NCBI RefSeq assembly: GCF_030406405.1
Contig: NZ_JAUEPL010000002.1
Location: forward strand, 229,455-293,454
Direction: 5' to 3'
DNA length: 64,000 nucleotides
Source: Streptomyces ficellus
GTDB taxonomy: Bacteria; Actinomycetota; Actinomycetes; Streptomycetales; Streptomycetaceae
Positions 26,680 through 35,600 of the stretch are shown piece after piece; positions within the stretch are counted from its first letter, which is position 1, and the number at the start of each line of letters is the position of its first letter. A program made the translations under genes and the position numbers. Under the pieces are notes generated by a model. It worked only from the letters and a program-made list of their open reading frames with translations. It ran no database searches and was not told the DNA's origin.

Positions 26680-26780
26680 GCACCCGCCCGGCCCGCGGCG
26701 GAATCGCCCGGGGGCGCGCCGTGTCCCGGCGGGCGCCGGGCCGCGCACCCGCGCCCGGACACGGGCCGGCGGGCCGGGCC

Positions 26781-27508
26781 TCACAGGGTGGCCAGCGCCT
26801 CGTCCAGGACGTGCCGCAGCTCCCGTGCGTCGCCGGCCACCGCGGTGACCAGGAGCGCGGGGCCGGCGAGCGGGGTGAGCGCCGCCGTCTCGCCCAGCAG
26901 GCGCGGCTTCGCGGGCTTGTCGGCCAGTTCCGGGTCGACCACCAGCAGCTGGCCCACCGCCCGGCGCCCCGCCAGTACCGCTCCCCCGTCCCAGCCGCCG
27001 GGCGCTCCCGGGCCGTAGCGCAGTTCCTGGTCCAGCAGGAGGCGGCCGGCGCGACGGACGGTGAGGCGGGTGGCGAGGGTGCCTGGCGCTTCGCCGTGGC
27101 GGCCGAGGATCTGCTCCTCGCGCAGCACCAGCCGCGCGCTGCCGGCGAGCTCCACCACCGTACGCATCCGCAGGTCCGAGCCGTACGCGGAGATGAGCTG
27201 CTCGGGCAGCCAGCGCAGCTCCGCCTGCTCACCGACCCTCAGCCGTACCTCGTAACGGGCCTCTTCGGCGGCGCGGCCGGGCAGCGCGACGGTCGCGGCC
27301 GCCGAGTCGACGGCGAGCCGCGCCCCGTCCCGTACGTCCGCCTCGATGGCCAGCCGGTCGCCGCCGAGCGGGGCGGTCATCGCGCCGACGACGGTGACGC
27401 GGGTGTACGGGCCGGTCGCGCGGGTGCGGCGCAGGGCGAGCGGCCCGTCGCTCTCCAGGACCGGCAGCCCGGCGGTGGTGGCGACGATCCGGGCGGTGGC
27501 GTGGACGC

Positions 27509-27512
<4 letters not shown>
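26781..27512 (-). CDS. ureD: Urease accessory protein UreD
   Basis: Accessory protein, 243 residues, that with UreF and UreG forms the complex loading nickel into apo-urease. It shows the UreD/UreH pattern: [39 protein letters not shown] and [12 protein letters not shown]. The ATG at 27512 overlaps the ureG stop by ATGA. It is the last gene of the minus-strand urease operon and is convergent with the PlsC gene. Actinobacterial UreD proteins are shorter than enterobacterial ones, so the length is normal. Confidence 0.92.
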
Positions 27513-28192
<680 letters not shown>

Positions 28193-28212
28193 GGCTCTCC
28201 TTGTCGTGATGA

Positions 28213-28260
28213 GGCGTTACGAGGGTTACGGGGCGTTACGAGGGACACGGCGTTACGAGG
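28213..28260. repeat. Three direct copies of GGCGTTACGAGG at the ureF-ureG junction
   Basis: Identical 12-base units at 28213-28224, 28232-28243 and 28249-28260; the third includes the end of ureF. Spacing is 19 and 17 bases. This is unusual in an otherwise tightly overlapped operon and could come from local duplication or be a regulatory element. Confidence 0.85.
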
Positions 28261-28915
28261 CGAAGAGGCGTACCGGCCAGGTGGCGTGCTGCTCGGCCGT
28301 GATGTCGAGCAGCGGCGCCGACGCGGCGGGCAGCGCGTCGATGCCGTCCCGGGCGGCAACCGCGGCCCGGGCGGCCACCTGGTCCATGTCGGGCGCGAGG
28401 CGGGCGAGCACGGCGGTGGCCTGGAAGGGGTCCAGGCTCAGCAGGCGTACCGCCGCGGTGGCGGGCCCGCTGACCGTCTCGTACGCGACGCAGTGCGCGG
28501 CGTCCTCGGGCCCGAGTCCCGCCGCCCGCGCGGCGAGCCCGAGCACGACCGGCTGGTGCGCGCCGCGCGGGAACGACCGGGCGAGCGCGTCCAGTTCGGG
28601 GCTCGGCCAGGTCGCGCGAGCCGCCCGCAGCATCTGGCGGCCGAGCTTGCGGGCGGTGGCGCGCAGCGCGGGCGAGGGGGTGCGGGCGTCGGCGGCCTCG
28701 TCGAGCGCCACGGGGTCCAGGCCCAGGGCGGCCGCGGCCGCCAGGCCCGCGGAGGTGAGCCCGGCGGTGTGCAGGCGGCCCCGGCAGAAGTCCTCCAGGT
28801 CGCGGGCGTCGCGCAGGCGTCCCGCTTTGACGGCCGGTTCGGCGCCGCCGGAGTGGGCGTGGCCACCGGCGGGGAACCGGCCGTCGGCGAGAACGAGAAG
28901 AGCAGCGCGTGTCAT
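28253..28915 (-). CDS. ureF: Urease accessory protein UreF
   Basis: Accessory protein of 220 residues that acts with UreG and UreD in nickel insertion. Family features: LLVLADGRFPAGGHAHSGG at the N-terminus, RDLEDFCRGRL, and the C-terminal SLDPFQATAVLARLAPDMDQ region needed for binding UreD. The ATG at 28915 lies 10 bases after the ureC stop. It is followed by a 60-base repeat-bearing gap before ureG, the only sizeable break in the operon. Confidence 0.92.
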   Translation of the reverse strand: MTRAALLVLADGRFPAGGHAHSGGAEPAVKAGRLRDARDLEDFCRGRLHTAGLTSAGLAAAAALGLDPVALDEAADARTPSPALRATARKLGRQMLRAARATWPSPELDALARSFPRGAHQPVVLGLAARAAGLGPEDAAHCVAYETVSGPATAAVRLLSLDPFQATAVLARLAPDMDQVAARAAVAARDGIDALPAASAPLLDITAEQHATWPVRLFAS

Positions 28916-28925
28916 CGGCGGGCCG

Positions 28926-30647
28926 TCAGAAGAGGAAGTAGCGCTGGGCCATGGGCAGTTCGGCGGCGGGCGCCGGGTCGACCGGCTCGCCGTCGATCGT
29001 CACCGTGAACGTGTCGGCGTCGACCTCGACACGCGGCAGGGCGTCGTTCTCCCGCATGTCCGCCTTGCCGACGCGCCGGGTGCTGCGGATGGGCACGAAC
29101 CGCTTGCCGAGGCCCAGCCGTTCGGGCAGGTCGTCCTCGATCGCCGTTTCGGTGACGAAGTTGAGCGAGTTGGCCGCCGGTGCCGTACCGAGCGCACCGA
29201 ACATCGGGCGCGGCATGACCGGCTGGGGCGTGGGGATCGACGCGTTGGCGTCGCCCATCTGCGCGTACGCGATCTGGCCGCCCTTGATCACGGTCTGGGG
29301 CTTGACCCCGAAGAACGCCGGCTCCCACAGCACCAGGTCGGCGAGCTTGCCGGTCTCGACCGAGCCGATCTCATGGTCGAGGCCCTGCGCGACGGCCGGG
29401 TTGATCGTGTACTTGGCGACATAGCGACGCGCCCGGTGGTTGTCGGCGCGGCCGTCGCCCGGGAGCGCGCCCCGGCGCCGCTTCATCACGTGCGCGGTCT
29501 GCCAGGTCCGCATGATGACCTCACCGACGCGGCCCATGGCCTGGGAGTCGGAGGAGATGATCGAGATGGCGCCCAGGTCGTGGAGGATGTCCTCGGCCGC
29601 GATGGTCGAGGGCCGGATGCGGGACTCAGCGAAGGCCAGGTCCTCGGGGACGGCCGGGTTGAGGTGGTGGCACACCATCAGCATGTCGAGGTGCTCTTCG
29701 AGCGTGTTGACGGTGTGCGGGCGGGTGGGGTTGGTGGAGCTGGGCAGGATGTACGGCTCGGAGACCACCGTGATGATGTCGGGCGCGTGCCCGCCGCCCG
29801 CCCCTTCGGTGTGGTACGCGTGGACGGTGCGGCCGGCGATGGCGGCGAGGGTGTCGCCGACGAACCCGGCCTCGTTGAGGGTGTCCGTGTGGATGGCGAG
29901 CTGGGCGCCGGTCTCGTCGCAGACGTTCAGACAGGCGTCGATGGCCGCCGGGGTGGCTCCCCAGTCCTCGTGGATCTTGAATCCCAGGGCGCCACCGCGC
30001 AGTTGGGAGTGCATGGCCTGGCGCGAGACGGTGTTGCCCTTGCCGAGCAGGCCGATGTTGACGGGGTAGGTCTCCAGCGCCTCGAACATCCGGGCCAAGT
30101 GCCAGGGGCCGGGTGTGATGGTGGTGGCCTTGGTGCCTTCGGCGGGTCCGGTACCGCCACCGACGAGGGTGGTGATGCCGGAGCTGAGCGCCTGCTCGAC
30201 GATCGTCGGCGAGATGAAGTGGATGTGCGCGTCGATCGCGCCCGCGGTGACGATCTTGCCGTTGCCGGCGATGACTTCGGTCTCGGGCCCGATGACGAGG
30301 TCGGGGTGCACCCCGTCCATGGTGTCGGGGTTGCCGGCCTTGCCGATGCCGGTGATCCGGCCGTCGCGGATGCCGATGTCGGCCTTGACGATCCCCCAGT
30401 GGTCGATGATCACGGCGCCGGTGATGACGGTGTCGGGGGCGCCTTCGGCGCGGGTCGTACGGGACTGGCCCATGGACTCGCGGATCACCTTGCCGCCGCC
30501 GAACACCGCCTCGTCGCCCGCGCGTCCGGGGCCACCGCAGCGGTCCTGCTCGATCTCGACGAGCAGGTCGGTGTCGGCGAGGCGGACGCGGTCGCCGGTG
30601 GTGGGGCCGAAGAGGTCGGCGTACACCATGCGGTCGAGCTCAGGCAT
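28926..30647 (-). CDS. ureC: Urease alpha subunit UreC
   Basis: Catalytic subunit of the nickel enzyme that hydrolyses urea to ammonia and carbamate, 573 residues. The nickel ligands and active site are present: DAHIHF, the carbamylated Lys in [32 protein letters not shown], the flap MVCHHLNP and [10 protein letters not shown]. The ATG at 30647 lies 7 bases after GGAGGT and overlaps the end of ureB. A GTG at 30656 is possible but sits too close to the site. The protein ends in MAQRYFLF, a typical UreC terminus. Confidence 0.98.
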   Translation of the reverse strand: MPELDRMVYADLFGPTTGDRVRLADTDLLVEIEQDRCGGPGRAGDEAVFGGGKVIRESMGQSRTTRAEGAPDTVITGAVIIDHWGIVKADIGIRDGRITGIGKAGNPDTMDGVHPDLVIGPETEVIAGNGKIVTAGAIDAHIHFISPTIVEQALSSGITTLVGGGTGPAEGTKATTITPGPWHLARMFEALETYPVNIGLLGKGNTVSRQAMHSQLRGGALGFKIHEDWGATPAAIDACLNVCDETGAQLAIHTDTLNEAGFVGDTLAAIAGRTVHAYHTEGAGGGHAPDIITVVSEPYILPSSTNPTRPHTVNTLEEHLDMLMVCHHLNPAVPEDLAFAESRIRPSTIAAEDILHDLGAISIISSDSQAMGRVGEVIMRTWQTAHVMKRRRGALPGDGRADNHRARRYVAKYTINPAVAQGLDHEIGSVETGKLADLVLWEPAFFGVKPQTVIKGGQIAYAQMGDANASIPTPQPVMPRPMFGALGTAPAANSLNFVTETAIEDDLPERLGLGKRFVPIRSTRRVGKADMRENDALPRVEVDADTFTVTIDGEPVDPAPAAELPMAQRYFLF

Positions 30648-30951
30648 CGAGGGCACCTCCGGTCTCCCCGCGCAGACCGGGGACCACGCGCAGTCCGGCG
30701 AGCGGGACGAGTTCGACGTCGACGGGGATGCCGGGCTCGAAGCGCACGGCGGTACCGGCGGCGATGTTGAGCCGCAGGCCGCGCGCGGCCGAACGGTCGA
30801 ATTCCAGGCCGGGGTTGGCCTCGGCGAAGTGGTAGTGGGAGCCGACCTGGACGGGCCGGTCGGCGGCGTTGAGTACGGTCAGGCGGGAGACGGGGCGGCC
30901 CTCGTTGAGGGTCACGGGCTCGTCCGCGTACAGGATCTCTCCGGGGATCAT
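30640..30951 (-). CDS. ureB: Urease beta subunit UreB
   Basis: Structural subunit of 103 residues, normal for the separate three-subunit form of bacterial urease. It begins [20 protein letters not shown] and has [18 protein letters not shown] and GTAVRFEPG. It overlaps ureC by 8 bases and starts 16 bases after the ureA stop. It assembles with UreA and UreC into a trimer of heterotrimers in the cytoplasm. Confidence 0.97.
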   Translation of the reverse strand: MIPGEILYADEPVTLNEGRPVSRLTVLNAADRPVQVGSHYHFAEANPGLEFDRSAARGLRLNIAAGTAVRFEPGIPVDVELVPLAGLRVVPGLRGETGGALDA

Positions 30952-30967
30952 CGGTGGTACTCCCCCG

Positions 30968-31270
30968 TCAGACGATCGGGTCGTGGACGGTGACGAGCTT
31001 GGTGCCGTCCGGGAAAGTGGCCTCGACCTGGACGTCGCGGATCATCTCGGCGATGCCGTCCATGACGTCGTCACGGCTGAGCACCTTGCGCCCGGACGCC
31101 ATGAGCTCGGCCACCGTGCGGCCGTCGCGGGCACCCTCCAGGATGTGGGAGGTGATGAGGGCGACGGCCTCGGGGTGGTTGAGCCTCACCCCGCGCGCCC
31201 TGCGCTTCTCCGCCACGTCGGCGGCCACATGAATGAGCAGGCGCTCCTGCTCGTGCGGGGTCAGTTGCAC
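30968..31270 (-). CDS. ureA: Urease gamma subunit UreA
   Basis: Structural subunit of exactly 100 residues when started at the GTG at 31270, which lies 5 bases after GAGGTGG and gives the standard beginning [20 protein letters not shown]. The remainder ([26 protein letters not shown] end) is highly conserved. It is the first gene of the ureABCFGD operon. The upstream region (31271-31817) has no gene and must hold the promoter. Confidence 0.96.
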   Translation of the reverse strand: MQLTPHEQERLLIHVAADVAEKRRARGVRLNHPEAVALITSHILEGARDGRTVAELMASGRKVLSRDDVMDGIAEMIRDVQVEATFPDGTKLVTVHDPIV

Positions 31271-31282
31271 ATTCCACCTCAC

Positions 31283-31817
31283 AGTCTCCCGCCGGATCCG
31301 GTCCCGGGCGCAGCGGGACCCTATCCGGCTTCAACACTCTGTTGACCTGCGATAACGAGTGTGGCGGAGAGATATTTCAATCTCGGGCAGAAGTTTTTCC
31401 GGGAGGTTAACCGGCCCTTTGCCCGGCCATGGACATCAGGCCGCGCAGCCGGTCCTGGAGGTCGGAGACGGGTACGGAGCGGAAGCAGCGCCGCCCGTAC
31501 CGCCATCGAGGAGCGGGTCGTATACGGAGCGCCGTGGTCGCCGGACCGCGAGGGCCGCGACCGCTCACCGCGACCGCGCGAGCGGGCCCGCCCCACGAAC
31601 CGGCACGCGCGGTTCGACCCGCTGGCCCGCCCGGTCCCGCGCGCCCCACCCGACCGGCCGCGTGTCCCCGCTGTAGCGCACCGGGCGCGCGTCCTCACCC
31701 GGTACCGGGCCCGTCAGGCGTGCCGAACGCCCTCGGCCTCCGGGCCAGCCGGCACGTCGGACACCCCCGCCCTCCGGGCCCAGCCGGCATGTCGGGCGCC
31801 CCCGGCCCCCGGGCCCG
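31283..31817. other. Gene-free region upstream of the urease operon
   Basis: About 535 bases between ureA and the antitoxin gene. The part next to ureA is AT-richer and holds a perfect inverted repeat, GAGAT-6-ATCTC (31369-31384). A weak minus-strand promoter-like pair is also there: TTGAAA, then a GTTAT stretch 17-18 bases on. The far part (about 31430-31815) is a C/G-rich Pro/Arg-type sequence with open frames in several registers and a duplicated CCAGCCGGCAYGTCGG unit at 31745 and 31780. None looks like a gene. Confidence 0.55.
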
Positions 31818-32147
31818 TCAGGCGTCCGGGCGCCGCGGGCCTCCGGGCCGGTACCCCGACGCGTCGCCGCCCGGCCGGTGTTCCGCGGCGATACCGAAGC
31901 GGCCGCGTTCGCCGGGAGCGGACGGAACGTCACGGACGGTGGAGACGGAGCGGATCACCTGCTCCTGCGCCGGGGCTTGCGCCGCCTCCTGCTCCGCTTC
32001 GAGTCGCTCCAGGTCAGCGGCCGATACCAGGGCCACGAGCGGCTTGCCGTGACGGGTCACGACCACCCGCTCGCCGCCGTAGACGACGCGGTTGATCAGT
32101 TCGGCGAGCTCTGCGCGGGCTTGCGTCACCGGAATCTCGTAGGCCAT
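31818..32147 (-). CDS. Phd/YefM family antitoxin, apparently without a toxin partner
   Basis: DNA-binding antitoxin of 109 residues. The first 55 residues are the full Phd/YefM fold (MAYEIPVTQARAELAELINR, VVVTRHGKPLVALVSAADLE). These antitoxins repress their own promoter and neutralise a toxin through the C-terminal tail. Here the tail is a long Gln/Ala- then Pro/Gly/Arg-rich segment. No RelE-, Doc- or PIN-type toxin gene follows; the next 500 bases are gene-free. It is divergent from clpP with only 74 bases between. An ATG at 32156 is an alternative start. Confidence 0.8.
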   Translation of the reverse strand: MAYEIPVTQARAELAELINRVVYGGERVVVTRHGKPLVALVSAADLERLEAEQEAAQAPAQEQVIRSVSTVRDVPSAPGERGRFGIAAEHRPGGDASGYRPGGPRRPDA

Positions 32148-32165
32148 GCTCCCCATCATAACGGC

Positions 32166-32191
32166 CTGTACGTCCTGTACATTTTGCACAG
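32166..32191. promoter_or_regulatory. Candidate operator in the antitoxin/clpP divergent gap
   Basis: Two direct TGTAC copies 9 bases apart (32167-32171 and 32176-32180), followed by an imperfect palindrome CTGTAC-ATTTT-GCACAG (one mismatch). It lies in the AT-richest part of a 74-base divergent gap, a natural site for autoregulation by the antitoxin that would also affect clpP. Inference from symmetry and position. Confidence 0.45.
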
Positions 32192-32221
32192 AAGCATGCA
32201 GGCATAGAGGAGGTCACCGTC

Positions 32222-32830
32222 ATGAACCACGCCGCGCGCTATGTGCTGCCCGAGTTCACCGAACGCACCAGCACCGGAACCCGCAGCCTCGACCCGTACT
32301 CCCGGCTGCTGGAGGAGCGGATCATCTTCCTCGGCACCCCCATCGACGACACCGCGGTCAACGACGTCATCGCGCAGTTCCTGCACCTGGAGTACGCCGC
32401 TCCGGACCGGGACATCTCGCTCTACATCAACTCCCCCGGCGGCCCCATCAGCGCCATGTCGGCGATCTACGACACGATGCAGGTCATCAACTGCGACGTG
32501 GAGACGACGTGCATCGGCCAGGCCGCGTCGACCGCCGCCGTCCTGCTCGCCGCCGGCACGCCCGGCAAGCGCATGGCCCTGCCCGGCGCCCGGGTGCTCG
32601 TCCGGCAGCCGGCGATGGAAGAGCCGTTGCGGGGTCAGCCGAGCGATCTGGACATCCACGCCCGGGAGTTGCTGCGGCTGCGCGAGCAACTCGCCACGAT
32701 GCTGGCCCGCCACACCGGTCAGAGCCGTGAGCGCATCGACGCCGACATCGAGCGCGACACGGTCTTCGACGCGTCCGCCGCGGTGACGTACGGCCTCGTG
32801 GACCACGTCGTCCCCAGCCGTAAGAGGTGA
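32222..32830 (+). CDS. clpP: ClpP-type protease subunit with catalytic His replaced by Arg
   Basis: ClpP-fold protein of 202 residues, expected to form heptameric rings with other ClpP subunits and an AAA+ unfoldase. The fold motifs are intact ([33 protein letters not shown] with Ser103, and Asp179 in [10 protein letters not shown]). The position of the catalytic His in the family motif IHQP reads VRQP here: codon CGG, Arg128 (32603-32605). The triad is therefore incomplete and this chain may be inactive or regulatory, like cyanobacterial and plastid ClpR. GAGGAGGT lies 7 bases before the ATG. The stop overlaps the next small gene (GTGA). Confidence 0.92.
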   Translation: MNHAARYVLPEFTERTSTGTRSLDPYSRLLEERIIFLGTPIDDTAVNDVIAQFLHLEYAAPDRDISLYINSPGGPISAMSAIYDTMQVINCDVETTCIGQAASTAAVLLAAGTPGKRMALPGARVLVRQPAMEEPLRGQPSDLDIHARELLRLREQLATMLARHTGQSRERIDADIERDTVFDASAAVTYGLVDHVVPSRKR

Positions 32831-33150
32831 GCGTTGCTGCCCCGGAACCTCCGCCGCTCCCCGCCCTCACCCGTGCCGAATGCGCGTTCGTCGACAGCTG
32901 GCTCGAAGTGGTCGACCTGCTGGGGCGCATCAACCCGGCGCGCTCCACCCACACCTACGGCGCCCTGCGCGCGGCGCAGGCCCTCGTCGGGCGCGCGACG
33001 GCGCTCCGCGACGCCCTGACCTCGATGCACGAGCGCGGCGAGAGCGAGGTGCATGCCCATACGCTGGCGCGCGCGCTGCGGGTCCTTGACGGCGAACGGC
33101 GCGCGGGTCGCGTGACGGTGCCTCAGGATCGAGGCATGGGACCGACGTAG
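32827..33150 (+). CDS. Hypothetical protein coupled to clpP (107 residues)
   Basis: The GTG start overlaps the clpP stop by GTGA, so it is probably translated by the same ribosomes. The product is mostly helical and soluble: [40 protein letters not shown] and [15 protein letters not shown], with no membrane segment or known motif. I do not recognise the family. Coupling suggests a role with the altered ClpP, for example as an adaptor or partner, but nothing in the sequence shows this directly. Confidence 0.65.
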   Translation: MSVAAPEPPPLPALTRAECAFVDSWLEVVDLLGRINPARSTHTYGALRAAQALVGRATALRDALTSMHERGESEVHAHTLARALRVLDGERRAGRVTVPQDRGMGPT

Positions 33151-33509
33151 GGCTCGCCCGGATGGGCTCAGGAGTACGAGAAACGCTCCCTCGTTCAGCG
33201 TACGCAAGCGGACGAATTTCGTACGGCGCGAGTTGCGCACGTGCACTACTCATCTGGCGGAATATCAGCTTCCACCCCTGGTACGGGGATCGTCAGGCCT
33301 ACGCCGGACGAGGCCAAATCACCTCTGTCCACCCGAACGGATCAGTCGTGAGGAGCCTCACAAAAGGCCGTTTCGACTCGGAATTTCCCCGCGCCATGGG
33401 TCAAGATCCGTCTGACGACAAGCCCCCGCCGCCGCGGCGGGGCGGTCCGGGCGGACGCCGAGTCCTGCCGCCGTCCGGATGACTGGTCGACAGGAGTGGA
33501 TCGGCAGGA
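33151..33509. other. Gene-free region with a strong hairpin
   Basis: About 360 bases between the clpP-coupled gene and the riboswitch. A perfect hairpin CCCCGCCG-CCG-CGGCGGGG is at 33424-33442. It may terminate the clpP transcript, or act as an early structure if the nlpC promoter lies upstream. Direct repeats of CAGGAGTGGA lie at 33491 and 33506. No gene is supported. Confidence 0.55.
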
Positions 33510-33514
33510 GTGGA

Positions 33515-33650
33515 GGACCCAAGCAGTACGGGTGACCGGACGATGTTCGTCCAGCCGGTCGTCCTTGGGGTGAAGCCGCGTCAGCGGCCGGGCAACTTCG
33601 CCAGCCCGAACCCGACAGGTCATCCTTCACAGGCGGCTGACGAAGGGTTG
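33515..33650 (+). ncRNA. c-di-AMP riboswitch (ydaO-yuaA type) upstream of NlpC/P60 gene
   Basis: The leader just before the NlpC/P60 gene shows the conserved 3' half of the ydaO element: GGGGTGAA (33568), then GCCGGGCAACTTCGCCAGCC shortened here to GGGCAACTTCGCCAGCC, then CCGAACCCGACAGGTCA (33605) and CACAGGCGGCTGACGAAGGG ending at 33647. In actinobacteria this element commonly controls cell-wall hydrolase and resuscitation factor genes and turns them off when c-di-AMP is high. The GAAGGG that serves as ribosome-binding site lies inside the 3' end of the element. The 5' boundary is approximate. Confidence 0.8.
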
Positions 33651-33654
33651 CGCT

Positions 33655-34131
33655 ATGACCGCGCAGATTCATGTCCCGTCTCTGCTGTCCCGGGCCGGTG
33701 CCGTCTCGGCACTCACCCTCGCCGCCGTCGGCGGCACGATGCTGGCGCCCGGCGCCACATCCGAGGCACAGGCCGCACCGGCGCACGCGACCAAGGCACT
33801 GAACATCGCCGCGTCCAAGAAGGGCGCACCGTACAGGTACGGAGCGGCGGGCCCGTCCCGGTTCGACTGCTCCGGCCTGACGCTCTACGCGTACAAGAAG
33901 GCCGGCAAGAGCCTGCCGCGCACCGCGCAGCAGCAGTACAACAAGACGCGCCACATCTCCGCCTCCAGCCGGGTCAAGGGCGACCTCGTGTTCTTCCACC
34001 GTGGGAGCAGCGTCTACCACGTCGGGATCTACGCGGGTAACAACAAGATCTGGCACTCACCGAAGTCGGGTTCCGTGGTGAAGCTGGACAAGATCTGGTC
34101 GAAGTCGGTCTGGTACGGCCGGGTGCGCTGA
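33655..34131 (+). CDS. Secreted NlpC/P60 family peptidoglycan endopeptidase
   Basis: Cell-wall hydrolase of 158 residues: an N-terminal signal peptide of about 40 residues (hydrophobic ALTLAAVGGTML, AQA-AP cleavage site) and a minimal NlpC/P60 domain. The catalytic Cys is in FDCSGLTLYAY, the His in VYHVGIYAG and the third polar residue in IWHSPKSG. It cleaves peptide stems in peptidoglycan outside the cell. It is preceded by a c-di-AMP riboswitch, a recurring arrangement in actinobacteria that links wall turnover to the second messenger. Confidence 0.92.
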   Translation: MTAQIHVPSLLSRAGAVSALTLAAVGGTMLAPGATSEAQAAPAHATKALNIAASKKGAPYRYGAAGPSRFDCSGLTLYAYKKAGKSLPRTAQQQYNKTRHISASSRVKGDLVFFHRGSSVYHVGIYAGNNKIWHSPKSGSVVKLDKIWSKSVWYGRVR

Positions 34132-34177
34132 TCCCCGTGGCAGGGCATGATCCGTGGTACGGGGGTACTCGTCCCAA

Positions 34178-34711
34178 ATGTCCGGCGAGAGCCCCTGTAC
34201 CGCGCGTAACGAGACGCCCCTGGAGCGTGCCGACCGCAACTTCGCCGAGCTGCTCCAGGAACTGCGCGTCACCCAGACGGGCATCCAGATCCTGTTCGCC
34301 TTCCTGCTGACCCTGGCCTTCACCCCCCGGTTCGCCTTCCTCGACTCCTACCAGCGAGGCACGTACGTGGGGACGCTGCTGCTGGCCGTGGTGGCGGCAA
34401 CGCTGTTCACCGCCCCGGCCGCACTGCACCGGACGCTCTTCCAGCGGGGCGCCAAGGCACGGATCGTGTCCATCTCGTCACGGCTGGCCAGGATCGGGCT
34501 GGCCGTCCTGGCGCTGACGCTGACCTGCTCGGTGCTGCTGGTCGTGGACGTGGTGTACGGCAGGCCCGAGGGGCTGGCGGCGGGCGGGTTCACGCTGCTG
34601 GTGTGCGTCGGGCTGTGGGGCGTGCTGCCCCACCTCGTACGGCGCCGGCTCGGCGTCGCGCCACCGCAGCCGGAAGGACCGCACCAAGGGCGGCGAACGC
34701 GCCGCCGGTAA
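34178..34711 (+). CDS. DUF6328-like four-helix membrane protein
   Basis: Membrane protein of 177 residues with an N-terminal cytoplasmic stretch (NETPLERADRNFAELLQELR, VTQTGIQ) and four hydrophobic segments (ILFAFLLTLAFTP, YVGTLLLAVVAATLFTAPAA, IGLAVLALTLTCSVLLVVDV, GFTLLVCVGLWGVLPHLV). It ends in a basic Pro-rich tail. I recognise it only as an actinobacterial DUF6328-type protein. The ATG at 34178 is chosen; a GTG at 34154 is also possible. The gene is transcribed towards the anti-sigma-like gene and has no visible partner. Confidence 0.75.
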   Translation: MSGESPCTARNETPLERADRNFAELLQELRVTQTGIQILFAFLLTLAFTPRFAFLDSYQRGTYVGTLLLAVVAATLFTAPAALHRTLFQRGAKARIVSISSRLARIGLAVLALTLTCSVLLVVDVVYGRPEGLAAGGFTLLVCVGLWGVLPHLVRRRLGVAPPQPEGPHQGRRTRRR

Positions 34712-34731
34712 CGGATCGTGAGGGTTGGATC

Positions 34732-35163
34732 TCAGCTCTGGACGGGGGCCGTCCAGGGCAGGGCGATCCAGACCGTCTTGCCGCCCTCCTTGGTCGGGGT
34801 GACCGAGAGCCGGCCCCCGCACTCCGCGGTGAGCCAGCGGATGATGACCATCCCGCGGCCGTTGTCCTGCTGCACGGCGGCGGGCAGCCGCTGCGGCCAG
34901 CGCGGGTGGCTGTCGGTGACGCCGATGCGCAGCCGCTCGTCGCGTTCGAGACGTACGTCGACCGTGAAGGTCGGTGACTGGCCGAAGGTGTGCTGGACGG
35001 CGTTGGTGGCGAGTTCCGAGACGATCAGCCGGACCGTATCGGCCGTGTCGGCCTCGTCGGGGAGGCCCCATTCCGCGAGGACGCCCGCCACGTATCTGCG
35101 GGCGGCGGAGACCGAGGCGGGATCGCTCGGCAGAGTGACGGATGCTTCCTGATGGTCTGCCAT
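34732..35163 (-). CDS. Anti-sigma-factor-like ATP-binding protein (RsbW/SpoIIAB type)
   Basis: GHKL-fold protein of 143 residues. The N-box is SELATNAVQHT, and the G1 box reads DNGRGMVIIRWL. It starts MADHQEASVTLPSDPASVSA. It is the single-domain ATPase class abundant in Streptomyces, used as anti-sigma or anti-anti-sigma kinases. It has no adjacent sigma factor or anti-anti-sigma gene, so the partner must be elsewhere; the XRE/DUF397 pair divergent from it is a common neighbour of such proteins. Confidence 0.85.
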   Translation of the reverse strand: MADHQEASVTLPSDPASVSAARRYVAGVLAEWGLPDEADTADTVRLIVSELATNAVQHTFGQSPTFTVDVRLERDERLRIGVTDSHPRWPQRLPAAVQQDNGRGMVIIRWLTAECGGRLSVTPTKEGGKTVWIALPWTAPVQS

Positions 35164-35600
35164 GGCGAGGCTGTCCCTTTCCCACCGGGGCCGGACTCCG
35201 ACATGACGCGGATGTTTTGTGAGGACGGCCTCGGATTGTGCTTCGCGCCAGACTGCCACTGATGTCGCCCCCGGCGGGGGCGATCCCCCAAGATGTGCAT
35301 ATATCTGTCGCTCGAAGCGGTGAACTCTGCGACGCGAGAACGGATGTGGACGGCAAACTGACGGGTTGGCCCTAGGGAGTGTCCGCAAAGTAGCGTCGTC
35401 CGCCCGCAGGGCGGGCCCGGCGGCGTCTGGTGCGTGCGATCGCAAGGCGGAGGAAGGAGCCACTGCGGTGGGGGCACCTCCCGTGCCCGAAGGGCTACGG
35501 GGGACATTGGCGACTGACGACAACGCCGCGAGCGCGCGTGCCAGGCGTCGACGGGCAGACGGGACTTTGCGGACGCGACCTAGGTCGGGAGGAGGCGGTC
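35164..35600. other. Gene-free divergent region between ATPase and XRE regulator genes
   Basis: About 435 bases. Open frames here are extensions of the flanking genes or shadows. The stretch at 35345-35400 and the GGGAGGAGG before 35601 are the only obvious signals. No palindrome stood out. Confidence 0.5.

Noticed and set aside
31361..32095. Plus-strand open frame between ureA and clpP
   Set aside because: The product is Pro/Arg/Ala-rich and repetitive, has no ribosome-binding site and covers the urease promoter and the antitoxin gene.
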